A DNA stretch of 64,000 nt from Cichorium intybus (lineage: Eukaryota; Streptophyta; Magnoliopsida; Asterales; Asteraceae), in assembly GCA_023525715.1 (NCBI GenBank), contig CM042016.1, positions 78,103,382 to 78,167,381 of the forward strand, in the 5' to 3' direction. Numbering within the stretch: position 1 is the stretch's first letter; each line of letters begins with the position of its first letter. The notes below the pieces were generated by a model. It saw only the letters and a program-made list of their open reading frames with translations. It was not told the DNA's origin and did no database searches. Below are positions 23,117-35,800 of this stretch, in pieces. The translations under genes and the position numbers were made by a program.

Positions 23117-25369
23117 GATGGAGCATCTAATTATCATACACACCCAACCACGTGCGATCAATCACATTAGCGTCCTAAGGCGGGGTGGTCAACCCAATAG
23201 CGCTGTTATTGTCCATAACGTACCTCAAGAATACGGGCATAGTCATCGAGATTAGACTAAAAATGGTAATACACTACAATTACATGTAGCGTAAACAAAC
23301 AATAATTATACAAATAATGATTCACGTATAAATATCCCCACAATGTCTCAATTGTGATAAAATAATAAGGTGAAGTTGGAACATATTAGAACCACATGAT
23401 ACACCCAAAAAGTAATGAAAATTATAAAATATGGGGTAGATTACTCACATTAGTCCAAAACGGAATGCGCGTGTCGTATAATAGACGGCTCGGGTCAAAA
23501 TGACGTAGAACCTAATATAATTAATAGTTTTGGCTTAGGAACTGCTAAACGGGAATAAAGTATTAATAAAAATAATTAGACACATATTCTTATATTAGAT
23601 GAATTAACAATAATCCATTTTGATTTGAATATTAAGGTATTCATTTGTTAAATAAATTTTAAATTGAATTAATTACTTTGCATAATTAATTTATATTTTC
23701 AGTTTAGGCAAGATTTTAATAATTTCTTATTAAAATAATAATTTGCCCAATTATAAGTATTTACAGATTTTAACAATTATTTATATGAAATAATCATTAA
23801 AAATGCATTTTTACATGCTTAAATACTTAGGAAAATGGTTTTAAATAGTAAATAGTATTGACAAATTTGGAAATTATTAGGAAATCATTATTCCAATTAA
23901 TAGTAATTACTGTAAAATGTTCATATTTTTGTGAACTATTTTAGTATTTAGTTAATATTTTAATGATTAAACAACAACAAAATCCGGGAAAAATTGATTC
24001 CCAAAACTTCTGGAACATTAACCATAGTTTTCTAACATGATATAGAGCCTATTGGATATTTGTGACTATGGAAAGTATTTATTATATGTTTCATTATTAA
24101 TTAATCAATAAAATCATAAATAATAGTAAACAATTAATGGAAATTCATTAAACTTTTTATTTATGATTAATATGTATTATACGATATTCTGATAAGGGTT
24201 TATAATTTTCGGACATGTGTAGCTATTTATTATCAATTTAAAACATTAAACAATCATGAAATCAGGAAAAATAAGCAAAAATTCTTACAAAAATCAATAA
24301 ATTTTGTCATGGAGTCTTTATTATGCAAGTAAGGTGTGAAAATATAAAATCTAGTTTTTGACATACATAACTATATTTTGCTATTTATTTATCTTCAAAA
24401 AAATAAAATACAAAATAAGCATAAAACAGTAATAGAAATGCATGAAACTTCATAAATTATTTTTACTCAATTTATGGGTTATCCCAGAATTTTTCCAGAA
24501 TTTATTGACTTCAAAAAGTATTTTATTTGAATTATTGCCCTATTTTATTGCAATAATTATAGTAATTCGATAAAAATAAGTTATTTTCTGAATATTTCAA
24601 GAACTTCTTATTTTATTGATGGGATTCTGAGAAAAATCAGCTTTGTACATAAAATGAGTTTTAGATAGTTTGGTGCATTTAATTTGTTTCATTCATGAAT
24701 TTGAGACTTTTAACAACATACCTTGATGAATGTTTCAAGAGGGATGAAGATTTGAGTATAATGGATTGTTCTTGGCTGGAATATGGATCTTTCTTGGATG
24801 AATTTCAAAATTGAGAGTGAGAGAAAGAATAGAGAGGTTTTGAGTGGTGATGAGAATAATGTGTTAGGAGAAATAAAAGGAAAACAAAGATAATGAGAGG
24901 TGTGAGTGGGAGACCATGGGAATAATTAGATAAGAGGTGTATGTTTTGTCTTTGCTTTTGGTGGTCATCATAATTTCCTACTAACACAAGCATCTTTTAT
25001 ATTACATACTAATTAATATAAGAGTTTTATAAAATTTAATGTAAAGTTTATAAAAATAGAGTTTTCTAAAAGATATGTTGTCCATTATTTGATTATAACA
25101 ATCTACTTTGATTTGAAGTTTAATTATAGCATTCAAGTTTGATTCTTTTAATTTAATTAGAGCATCATACTTTGATTTGATTTTAATATGGTACCATAAT
25201 TTAATTTGATTATAGTTATAACGTTATACTATGTTATATTGTTATTAACGTCAATTGATATCGTAGTGTATGGGTTTTGATCCTATTAGCGTCAAGTGAT
25301 CTTGAGTAGGGTTTATTAAATTTCTAATTGGGTTGTGTTGACCCGAATCCATTTTAGGCGGATGTCACA
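22604..25369 (-). mobile_element. 5' LTR of element C
   Basis: About 2766 bp, starting TGTCACACCC and ending GATGTCACA on the plus strand. Very AT-rich. The right edge cuts the protease region of copia element A, which fixes the boundary. The partner LTR is not in the window. Confidence 0.8.
23030..23111. repeat. (TA)n microsatellite inside LTR of C
   Basis: About 82 bp of TA dinucleotide. Confidence 0.95.
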
Positions 25370-26353
25370 AAAACCACATCCTGTATCAAGGACCCAAGAA
25401 CAGGAAGATGATGAGTTATTAGAGATAGTGTATATACATGCTGATGATGGCTTCACTTTGCCATCCAAGATGTCCTACAACTATTTCGGGTAGCTTCTCT
25501 TCCAATGACCCTTCTCTTTGCAATAGAAGCAGTCGGCATCTTTAGAATTTGAGACATGAGGAATGCCGGAAGACTTGGGACTCGGGCCATTACTGGATGA
25601 CCCGGCTTAAACCTTTTCCCTCCTATTCTACTTGGGAGGGCCCTTCCTTTTCTTTCCTTTTCCTTAAGAAATTGCCAAGACGGGCTGGTTCACTGAAGGT
25701 ACACTTTTACCCTTCAACACATCTTCTGCAGTCTGTAGCATATTATGCAACTCAGCCAAAGAGGTCTGAGTGTTGTTCAAATGATACGCTAGTGTGAACT
25801 GGTCATAAGAACTCGGTAAGGAATTAAGAACTATGTCAATGGCCAACTCCTCATCGACTTGCATTCCTAGATTCTGCAGCGTCTCCACATAACCTTGCAT
25901 CATTTATACGTGAGTGCAGACGGGCTCTCCGTCCTTTGGCATGCCGGTCATGAGGGCACGGACCACTTCACACCTCTCGACACGCGCTCGCTTGCGGAAC
26001 TTTTCTGCAAGGTCTTTGTGCATCTCATAAGGCCAGTAGTCCTCGTAGAATCTTTGCAATTCGGGACTCATTGTTGCAATCATGATGCAGGCCACTTTGG
26101 TCGCATCATCATAATGTTTTCTGTACGAGGCATATTCCTTGGGAGTAGCGGTTTCGGGATCAACTTCAATGAGCTCAGTGTCAAGAACATACTTTTTGTT
26201 CTCAAACCTCGAAGCCATTTTGATATTCCTCATCCAATCATTATAGTTCCTGTCATCTAATGTCACTTTACAACATAGTAAAAGGATAGAAGTAACATTA
26301 CTCTTGTTGGAGTGGGGTGCGGATTGGGGAGCAGAGTTATCAGCGGAAGACAT
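25370..26353 (-). pseudogene. Ty1/copia gag and protease start, element A
   Basis: Starts MSSADNSAPQSAP at 26353 and follows element B gag (42821) closely: NYNDWMRNIKMA, ELIEVDPETATP, DDATKVACIMIATM, LPSSYDQFTLAYHLNN. The nucleocapsid knuckle is CFYCKEKGHWKRSY, with the last cysteine changed to Tyr. It ends in the protease active site SWVLDTGCGF exactly where element C begins at 25370. One frame carries about six stops (25904-25906 and 25664-25666 are the clearest). Unlike element B it keeps the D-T-G triad. The rest of the polyprotein should lie beyond element C, to the left, but is not in the window. Confidence 0.9.
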
Positions 26354-27585
26354 CTATAAAAGAATGTAGTTTTTAATTAGATATAAAATTCCTTAATATT
26401 AACCCAAGAATAATAATAAGGCTAGGACCCAACTATAAAAATTCACAACTTAGAAGAGGGATGCCGTAATTTAATTGTAAATTTTATAAAGGTAGGCGAA
26501 TAATGATTCACCAATTCCACGTTAGAAGATAATCATATTATAGTGAAATTCCTAGATCTTTGAGATTTATTGAACTGTTCAATAGCATGTCTAATCTCGG
26601 ATATGCTCTACTGTTTGTGACTAGGATGTCGAGGATCACAAATTAGATGTGAATAACCATGCAAATTAGATTGGTACTCTTAAAGTCAATTATCATCTCT
26701 AATTGATGTGCCGGTAAACCGCACACGCTCCATCATCAATGACAAGATTGAGAAACCCATTGCAACTCTTTATGAGCCCCTATTAGTGTGTCGGTAAACC
26801 ACACACGCTCCACTAATGTCTCATAAAGTGCAATGTGTAATTTTATGGATTAGCATCTTTTCATATTTTTTCTTAAAGTAACTAGATTGGGATTTTATAA
26901 AACTGTTCCAGTACTTTGATTAATAACATTATAATTTTAATGAGATTAAGCGGTCCTATCAAACCCGTTCGGCTAACGACCCTCCACTGATCAACAGAGT
27001 GGTGGGTGAGAGTGGACACCCATTAGACCGCCATTTTATAGGCATTCTCTTTATACCCTCCTTATAGATCTGCTTAGTGAATAAGGCCTACTATTGATTT
27101 GACTAACCAATTTATCTTATACATATAATATTAATTTTTAATTATAATATATATAAGATGTATTTTAAACTTTTAAAATATTTCTGGTATATCTATTTAA
27201 TTTTTGAAAAATTAACTATTAATTTTAAAATTAAATTTAAACCTTTAAATGATTTAATTTATCTTTTAATTAAACAGTTAATTAAATTAATTAAATTCAA
27301 ATATGTATCACAAATTAATCAAATTAATTTAAACCTATCTTAAACCCCTAAATTTTGAAATATAGCAAACAATGGGTTTAAGGTTATCCAATTATTAAAT
27401 AATCATAGTTACCAAAAATAGAATACATTCTAAAACCCTAGCAGATTTCAAAAATTATAAAGGGGAGGGGCTAGGGTTTCTAAAACCCTACCATAAATCA
27501 ATTTGGCCATATTAGGGTTTATAAGCTTTAAACCTTAAATTTAAGGAAAATAATTATAGCAATTCAATTAAAAAACAACCATATA
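26354..27585 (-). other. Leader of copia element A
   Basis: Untranslated 1.2 kb, similar to 41477-42820 of element B over long blocks. The (UTR-derived) reading frame at 27158-27343 on the other strand is not supported. Confidence 0.75.
26719..26811 (-). promoter_or_regulatory. Paired leader motif GGAGCGTGTG-TTTACCGGCAC
   Basis: Minus-strand copies of GGAGCGTGTGYGGTTTACC at 26799-26811 and 26719-26731, 80 bp apart. Element B has the same pair 81 bp apart (42359 and 42440). Confidence 0.7.
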
Positions 27586-27597
27586 GCTCTAATACCA
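27586..27597 (-). promoter_or_regulatory. Primer-binding site of element A, one mismatch
   Basis: Minus strand TGGTATTAGAGC, versus the usual TGGTATCAGAGC. Confidence 0.85.
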
Positions 27598-27598
27598 C

Positions 27599-28261
27599 TG
27601 AAAAAGTTTTCTGCAAATCTATGAACTAAAACCCTAAGTTCACATGCAACCTAAATTGGATCTATGTTTTCTAACTTTGAACATATAAATAATTCCTAAA
27701 GGCCAACAGAAAAAATTACTAAAGAAATAAATCAGAAAAACTAACCTTTAGATTTAATCCTGATGCTGAGCAGCACAAGTGTCCTGCCTCAAATGAGATC
27801 ACGCCCAGGGAGCTTGAGGATTTCGAAAACTCCAGAGGGAAAAAGGAGAATTAGTACTCACAAATGAGGTCCAGGGATCCCTGTTTATAGGCTACCAGAT
27901 AACCCTTAGAGATAAACCTCATTTGACTTTCAAACTGAGATATCCCTATGTCTAAGCTATTTTCTGGCTGACTGAAACGCGTGCCACGGTCCATAAACAC
28001 GTGCATCACGCGTGTCCAATTCAACTATTGAACTTCCACAAGTTTAACCCATGTACTCTTAATTAATCTAATTAATCCCACAGAATTAATCTAATTAATT
28101 CCAGATTAATTATTAATTAAACAATACTATTTCTAATTAATATATTATATTTATAATATATTAATAAACTATTTTATTTACATTGATTTGTTAATCATAT
28201 AATAAATCAATCTTTCTCTCTCCTGGATTTTCTGCTAAACATCTAGCTATGTGGGCAACCC
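27599..28261 (-). mobile_element. 5' LTR of copia element A, inner part
   Basis: 663 bp homologous to the reverse complement of the element B LTR. It stops at 28261 at the target duplication AACCC of element D. The missing 70 bp are at 40238-40307. Confidence 0.9.
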
Positions 28262-29041
28262 TGTGGACAATTGTAAATTTTGGTCAACAAAAGTCAACTG
28301 TAGTCAAACGAAGCGTATGTTAATTTATATGTTGAAAAGTTATTTTCCATAACTTTTGCGGTGAATTATTAATATTATAGTATTACGTATGCTAAATCAA
28401 AACAATTATCGGTTAAAAATTGAAAATACGGACAGCAGACTACTGTAGCGTAAAAATTCGATTATCATACAATTATTATTTTGAGAATAATAATATTCAT
28501 AAAGCGATCTACTCGTAAATACGAACCTGTGGATATATAGAACGTCGAAAACGGAGTTCGTATGTGAAAGTTACAACCATTAAATCGCTGTGAACGGATA
28601 AATGTACACATGGTTTGGACTCGAAATACCAAATGTGGTGCCTTAAACATCAAATATGAAATAAAAATTCATATGATAAGTAACGTAATAATTTCTAGTA
28701 TTTAATTTCAAAGCTAGATCCGATTTCCGGTAAAACGTCAAAAATCGCGAAATAGGAAGTATACTGCGCTTAAACGCGTATTTCGATATCCACCGAATTA
28801 TATTTCAAACAAAATAAATGTTTGACAATGTTTTTATACAAAATAATTATTTAGAACTTCGTTTCGTCAAAAACGCATAAAATTTCACTAAAACGTCTTA
28901 CTATTTTATAAAAATTGCACATTTATATAAGTACATTGCTATTTTTATAAAAACCAACCCCACCCCACCCCCCTACCCAACCCCATGGGCTGATCTCCAC
29001 TCCCCCAAGACAATCTTAGTGAACTATTCATAAATCTAGCC

Positions 29042-29049
29042 TATAAATA
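29042..29049 (+). promoter_or_regulatory. TATA box of D LTR
   Basis: TATAAATA, followed about 120 bp later by CTCTCTTTCTCCTTCTC, a pyrimidine patch typical of plant transcript leaders. The 3' LTR has the same box at 38177-38184. Confidence 0.6.
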
Positions 29050-29254
29050 AAATAATGAAAAGAAAACCTAGATTATTATAATAAAATAAAATCAAACTTA
29101 AACATCATACCAATATACACTCCTTTGAAGATCACCTAGCTCATTCTTATCCCTCATCACTCTCTTTCTCCTTCTCTTGCTCTCGGCCACACCATCACCA
29201 CCACCATCTTCACTTTCAAGCTTCAATTCCAAGCTCTCTTCACAAGATTAAGTA

Positions 29255-29585
29255 GTAAGTTTCATTCCTCTTTTGATTCTAAACAACATAACACAAGTTT
29301 TACACCTTTTACACACATTAACATCCGTCAATACCCATTGAATATTAGCTTTGTTCAAGGGTCTTTAAGCTCCAATCTTCATCATCTTCAAGAATCTTTC
29401 AAGCTCTCTTGGTAAGTTATGATCAACTAGTGATTTAAGTTCTAAATACCTTCATATACTCTTTTACACACACATACTCACAAAAATCCATTGGATAATA
29501 GCTTTGTCCAAGGGTCCTCCGGGTCTTAGAACCAAAATCTTCAATCTTCTTCCAAGGAATCTTAAGATCCACACTCAAGGTGAGT
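29255..29585 (+). promoter_or_regulatory. Three splice-donor-like sites after repeated exon-like blocks
   Basis: GTAAGT at 29255, GTAAGT at 29412 and GTGAGT at 29580 (spacing 157 and 168). Each follows a similar block containing TAGCTTTGTYCAAGGGTC and CAATCTTC strings. The 3' LTR repeats them at 38390, 38547 and 38715 with identical spacing. Confidence 0.55.
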
Positions 29586-30474
29586 TCATACCCCTCATTT
29601 TCATCTTTTCAAACCTTTTTGGGGGAGAATACAAGTTCTTTAACTATATATGTTGTTTATTCAAGTTTATATGTGTTTAAATGATATATATGTTGATTTA
29701 CACAAGTTTATAAAGTTAGTATTTGGGTAAAAATACATTTGACATGAGATATGGGTAGATCTTTGTAAGATGTTCATAATGATATATAATATTCTTGTAT
29801 AAAAGTTACTAGACTATAATTAAAGTGTGTAAAAATGTTAGATCTTGAACAAAAATGTTATAAATATGAATTTGGCATGAAATATGAGTAGATCCATGTA
29901 TTATGAACACTTTGACATATTAAGTTGTGTAAAAGTTACTAAACTACAAATAAAGTGTACAAATATACTAGATCTTGAATAAAAACGTTATAAAAACGAA
30001 AACTAGTAAAAACTACGTTTTTATAAATAAAGGCACTATTTTTTTAGCAAAAATGGTTATAATCGAGAATTACACTATTTTTGTGAGAAATATCTCAAAA
30101 GATAATATTTATAATCTTTGAACAAGTTATTTCGCTATCGTTCGTAAAAATAAGGTTATTAAGACGCCATTACTAAAAATAGACTATTATTGGAATAGTT
30201 TATGAACAAAATGTTATTTTGACATTTAAACATGACAAAAATAATTATATAAAAATATATAATTATTATACTTTACTATATTATCATGGGAAAAATGATA
30301 ATTGACGATTATAAGAGTTTTCTTATACAAATCGTACGTAAACAAGTTGATTGGAATACATACAATTTTGTGAGATGAATCTTAACAGTACTTTTATAAG
30401 TACCTACTATAAGTCCTGAATTTATATAACCAAAGTCTCGGTAAGAGAGCGCGATATTTGAGTATAGATCTATA

Positions 30475-30516
30475 CGGGGTTTGACAACCCCGCACTTGAG
30501 CTGCTAGCTACAGCTT
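30475..30516 (+). other. Two adjacent hairpins near the end of the D LTR
   Basis: CGGGGTT-TGAC-AACCCCG (30475-30492) and AGCTG-CTAGCTA-CAGCT (30499-30515), centres about 23 bp apart. In the 3' LTR the first stem has one substitution (CGGGGCT). Confidence 0.7.
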
Positions 30517-31087
30517 GACCGGCAGGTCTGAGGTGTCCAAATGTCTAACATTCCGACGCCTGAAGAACGTCGCAGCAGGCCAACTAGTCATAGTATGGTT
30601 ATATGGTATCTCACATGGGAAAATAATCAACTTAATATTTTCATAAATTGTATACGTAGAAATATATATTTCAACGAGAGTTACACTACAGTTTACATAA
30701 CTACATTTTAGTCTTTGGGAATTAAAGACTTGGACATTTTCATGAGAAAATATTGGATTTTCTTGGTTTTCAACACTATTGCTTACAAACAAAGGATATT
30801 TCTTATACAAAAATCTTATGAACTCACCAACTTACTTGTTGACACTTTTTCAACTACTTGTATTCTCAGGAAACTGATAAGGTAAATCAAGCGCTACAAG
30901 AAGGGACGTTACGACGTCGTTTTTGCCCATTTTTGATATCATTATAATTGTATTTGAAACATGCAACAGTTAAACTATGTAACATTTGCAATTACTTAAT
31001 GATGGTTGTTTGCTTGGAATCACTATTATTCAACATTGTTATAATAGTGTTCATGAAGTCATCCAACGGTTTGAGGGTGTTACAGAT

Positions 31088-31099
31088 TGGTATCAGAGC
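31088..31099 (+). promoter_or_regulatory. Primer-binding site, initiator tRNA-Met type
   Basis: TGGTATCAGAGC, 3 nt after the 5' LTR. Confidence 0.93.
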
Positions 31100-31618
31100 A
31101 TTGTTTATAGTGAACTAAGTATATCAATCCATTTAAAGATATACAACTATAAATACAATGAGACTAAAACTCTCGAAAACATTTTCGTACAAGTATACTT
31201 TTAAAATTACAACGATAATTTTTATAAAAGTATAAGTGCATACATACATACTAGAACGATATCATAACGAAAACATACAAAAGTGGTACGATGAGTTGAA
31301 TGCTACGGATATGCCTAAGTGTTTGGTAATGATGTCTTGGATAAATAGAGCCTGATCAACTGTATTGATCCAAGATGTGGTTAACGTATACTTAGGAATG
31401 GTCGTGGTGAACAACGAGTCCGAACACTTAGCAGTAACCAAAGGAACTAAACATAAAATTTAAAATACTATAGGAGTATTTTATGACGCTATAGAACTAA
31501 ACATGAAGTTAAAATACTATATGAGTATTTTGTGTATATTACTTAGTTATATATATATGTGTGTATTTAAGAATCCCCTTTTATATACTTCTTACACCCC
31601 AATCCTCGTACAGACGCT
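31100..31618 (+). other. Leader of D between primer site and upstream ORF
   Basis: 519 bp AT-rich, with a repeated ACTATAKGAGTATTTTRTG block near 31467 and 31517. No supported gene. Confidence 0.6.
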
Positions 31619-32365
31619 ATGGCAGGATTCCATTTGCCAGGAGACCCATATTTCCCCGAGGAGGGAAATGGGGGATGGCTTAACGAGGAACCAGAAGAAG
31701 AACCCGAAGAGGTTCCGGAAGAGGAACCAGAGGAAGCTTCGGAAGAAGAAGACCAGTGGGACGAGGAGAAGTCCGAAGACGAACCCGAAGTCATCGACCC
31801 CCGTCACCCAGTCCGCAGCTTACATGAACCACCGCCACCACCGCTATTTCAGGTATATCGCCACCCTGGTGGCCCGTTATGGATGCGTACACCTCGAAAG
31901 AGGGTACTTCCCATTCACCGCCCCTTACTAATAGAAGAACCTCTTCAGGGCCCGACACCAGAGTGGGCAGAGCAGATACGCCGTTGGAGCCGCGAGCAGG
32001 ATTTGCGACCCCCGTACGACCTATTCTACGACCACTACGACATCAACAGAGGGGGCTATGCAGACCGAGGTTTACCAGCCATGGTCGGGCGCATCAATCG
32101 CCATGAGGAGCAGATTAGGGAGACCTCCAGTCAGATCATGGACGTGGGGGCCACCGCCGAGATCACCGCAGCACGCCTCTGACGTTTAGACGAGGCCCAT
32201 GACCACACCTCTAGACGAGTCGACCCCCTCGAGGAGGACGTACAGACAGCCTTGGGGATGTGGCGCGAGGCTATTGTTCGAATATCCGAATCCGAGGAAA
32301 GGATTCGCGAAGTAGAGCGGAGGGCCTACGAGGCCGAGCGCGAGGCTGCTGAGCTCAGGGCGTAA
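31619..32365 (+). pseudogene. Upstream ORF of chromovirus D, acidic coiled-coil protein of unknown role
   Basis: A 249-codon frame from ATG 31619 to TAA 32363-32365, with a single in-frame TGA at 32180-32182. It opens MAGFHLPGDPYFPEEGNGGW, then a very acidic Glu/Pro stretch (EEEPEEVPEEEPEEASEEE), a Pro-rich segment with a PPPPPL run, and a C-terminal half rich in Arg, Glu and Ala with heptad-like spacing before and after the stop. GC content is higher than in the surrounding leader, as in the pol gene. It is separate from gag, which starts 450 bp further on. I recall similar proteins upstream of gag in Asteraceae gypsy elements but know no assigned function. Possible roles are gag cofactor or silencing antagonist; both are speculation. 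Confidence 0.7.
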
Positions 32366-32818
32366 GTGGACGCACTACGCAGAGCTGGGGGATCCAGTCC
32401 GTCTTGAGTAGTACTTATACTACTCAAATTTTGATATAGACTAGGACATCTATAAGTACGCGTTATGTGCGGCTCACTATTGTACATAGGCGTGGCTCTA
32501 CAATCAAGTGACTACACTTTTTGTAAGCCGTTACGCTGTTTATTATTATCGCTCTGTAGGCCTCTGCGAAGGCCAAATTTTCATTTCAAAACTTATGTAA
32601 CACCCTGTATTATTATGAATATGAAAAATATGTTTGATTTATAAGATGATGTATGTGTGAATGATCAGTATGTTTGATACTAAATCATAGATACAACTTA
32701 CGAAACGAAAGAAACAAGATAATAATAAGATACAAGCACCACATTCTAATGAAGACATAATCATAACAATTCTTCCAAAAACTAACCAACGTCAATCTTA
32801 AATCCTTGTGGCAGAATC
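32366..32818 (+). other. Spacer between upstream ORF and gag of D
   Basis: 453 bp without an ORF. It contains the small inverted repeat GGCC-TCTGCGAA-GGCC near 32559 and the palindromic AGTAGTACTTATACTACT at 32407. Confidence 0.6.
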
Positions 32819-35800
32819 ATGCCACCTCGCCGAAGAAATAACAGACGCACACCCGTCGAGACACCCGAAGCACCTATGATGGACTCGGCAACATTCCAAG
32901 CCGCTGTCACGGCAGCCGTGACCGCAGCTGTTGCCCATATTAACACCAACGGGATAAATGGAAACGGAAGTGGAAACGACACCAATGATTCCACCAATAG
33001 GGAAACATCAAACCATTCTCGAACATGTACTTACAAGATTTTGTCAGTTGCAAGCCGATAACTTTCCACGGCACCGGTGGTGTCCTTACCCTCACAAGGT
33101 GGATCGAGAAAACCGAGTCGATCTTCGATATCACTGCGTGTCCAGAAGAGATGAAAGTAAAGTTCGCTGCCTGCACTTTCGCTGAAACGGCTATGTCTTG
33201 GTGGAAGGGCCATGTCAAGTCGCTGACACTCCCAGTGGCAAACTCGATGGGCTGGGAGGAATTAAAGACAATGTTGATGAAGGAGTACTGCCCCCGAGGG
33301 GAAATCCAGAAGTTGGAACAAGAGCTGTGGAACCTCACAATGAAAGGTTCGGATCTAAACGCTTACACAAACCGATTCAACAATTTAGCGACCCTCTGCC
33401 CAGCCATGGTCACACCGGAGTCTGTAAAAGTGGAACGTCACATCTGGGGACTATCATCCCAGATCCAAGGGAATGTGGAAGCCGTAAGTCCCGCCACTTT
33501 TGACAGCGCCAAACGATTGGCCCAACGATTGGTCGACCACGGGGTGCACCAGGGAACCATGACCCAAAAGACCGAACAGCCAAGAGAAAAGGATCACAAG
33601 AGGAAACCCTGGAACAGGGGGAGAAACCAACCAAAGCAAGATGGTGCGAAAAGACAACAGATTGTGGCAGTTCGTGCAGCCACTGTCCCGAACGCCCCAA
33701 CCACCACCAAGCAATACATTGGGACGCTACCCAAATACAACAAGTGTAATTTCCATCATACCGGAGCCTGTAGAGAAATACACTGCTTCAACTGCAACAA
33801 AAAGGGTCATACCGCCCGTTTCTGCAAGACGCCAGTTCCACAAGCCACCCAAGCCACTAATGTCGGGGTGAGTCAAGCTTGCTATGGTTGTGGCGAGACG
33901 GGGCATTATAAGCGTGATTGCCCGAAGACAAAGAATGTGGGGAGAAATGGAAGAGTCTTAGCTATGGGACGCACGGAAGCAGTAGAGGATCCTACCGTGG
34001 TTACCGGTACGTTCCTCGTCAATAATTCATATGCTTGTGTACTATTCGATAGCGGTGCGGAGAGGAGTTTCGTAAGCCACGAGTTTAAATACTTACTAAA
34101 ACAAAAACCTCAACCACTCAATGAAACATTTACAGTAGAAATGGCTAATGGCGAAACAGAAAGCACAAACGACATATACATAGGCTGTACACTTACTCTG
34201 TACGATCACTCCTTTCAAATCGACTTAATGCCTGTTAAAATAGGAAGTTTTGACGTGATTGTTGGTATGGATTGGCTAATTCCCCATCATGCCGACATCA
34301 TGTGTTACGAACGAGGAATCCGACTTCATCTGCCGGATGACAAGACCTTTGTTGTCTACGGTGATAAACCCAGTACCAGCCTCCGAATCGTGTCTTGCAT
34401 CAAAGCCCGAAAATACCTACAGAAAAGATACCATGCCTTCCTAGCCCACGTTGTTGACGAAAAGAAAGAAGTAAAGAACATCAAAGAAATCCACGAAGTC
34501 TGCAACTTTCCCGACGTATTCCCAGAAGACCTTCCAGGAGTACCACCAGCACGACAAGTCGAGTTCAGAATCGATTTGATCCCAGGAGCCACCCCGGTAG
34601 CAAAAGCGCCATACCGATTAGCCCCGGCAGAAATGCAAGAATTATCGAGCCAACTAAACGAACTGCTAAGTAAAGGGTTCATCAGGCCGAGCTTCTCACC
34701 TTGGGGAGCGCCGGTCTTATTCGTAAAGAAGAAGGATGGATCATTCCGTATGTGCATTGACTATCGGGAGTTGAACAAGCTCACCATCAAGAACCGATAC
34801 CCGCTACCCCGAATTGACGACCTGTTCGATCAACTCCAAGGATCGAGTTATTTCTCAAAAATCGATCTGAGGTCAGGATATCACCAACTCGAGGTTCAAG
34901 AAGAAGATGTTCCTAAAACGGCATTCAGAACTCGCTACGGCCATTATGAATTCGTTGTGAGGCCCTTCGGATTGACCAATGCACCCGCAGTGTTCATGGA
35001 TCTGATGAACCGTGTATGCCGACCTTACCTAGATAAATTCGTGATAGTATTCATCGACGACATACTTATCTATTCACGAAGTAAGGAGGAACACAGTCAG
35101 CACTTACGACAAGTTTTGGAGACATTAAGAGCAGAGAAGCTGTATGCGAAATTTTCGAAATGCGAATTTTGGCTTCGAAAAGTGGACTTTCTAGGCCACG
35201 TAGTCAGCAAAGAAGGGATACATGTGGATCCCTCTAAAATCAAAGCCATCGAAAGCTGGGAAGCACAAGAACTTCGACAGAAATCCGTCAGTTTTTGGGC
35301 CTTGCTGGCTATTACCGAAGATTCATACAGAACTTCTCCAAAATTGCAAAGCCACTTACTACCCTGACACAGAAGGGTGTAACATTCAAGTGGGGAGATA
35401 GACAAGATGCCGTCTTCCAGACCTTAAAGAAAGCTTTGTGCAGCGCTCCTATTCTGACCCTTCCAGAAGGAACAGAAGACTTTGTAGTCTATTGCGATGC
35501 ATCGAACAAGGGTCTGGGCTGTGTACTCATGCAGAGAGGAAAGGTCATTGCTTACGCTTCAAGACAACTTAAAACTCACGAGGTCAACTACACTACACAT
35601 GACCTCGAGTTGTGAGCAGTAGTGTTCGCATTGAAGATCTGGAGACACTACCTGTACGACACAGAATGTACGGTATACACCGACCATAAGAGTCTCCAGC
35701 ATATCCTCAACCAAAAAGAACTCAATATGAGACAACGACGATGGATGGAGCTACTAAGTGACTACGAATGTGAAATTCGTTATCACCCAGGGAAGGCCAA

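Larger units (their letters stand above)
12821..25369 (-). mobile_element. Ty3/gypsy element C, remnant interrupted by element E
   Basis: Minus-strand order: LTR (25369-22604), tRNA-Met primer site, leader, gag (21769-20886), then after removal of E the zinc-knuckle fragment 12908-12821. Everything downstream is lost at the edge of Athila-like element 2. On its right, C interrupts the copia gag-protease of element A at 25370. Confidence 0.8.
28262..31084 (+). mobile_element. 5' LTR of element D
   Basis: 2823 bp, TGTGGACAAT to GGTGTTACA. The first kilobase is AT-rich. It then has a TATA box, a pyrimidine-rich leader-like block, three splice-donor-like sites and a hairpin pair near the end. 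Confidence 0.94.

Noticed and set aside
27158..27343. 61-codon Ile/Lys/Leu-rich plus-strand frame
   Set aside because: AT-rich leader of copia A; composition alone explains the frame.
31567..31807. Ser- and Phe-rich minus-strand frames
   Set aside because: Antisense shadows of the acidic Glu-rich stretch of the upstream ORF of element D.
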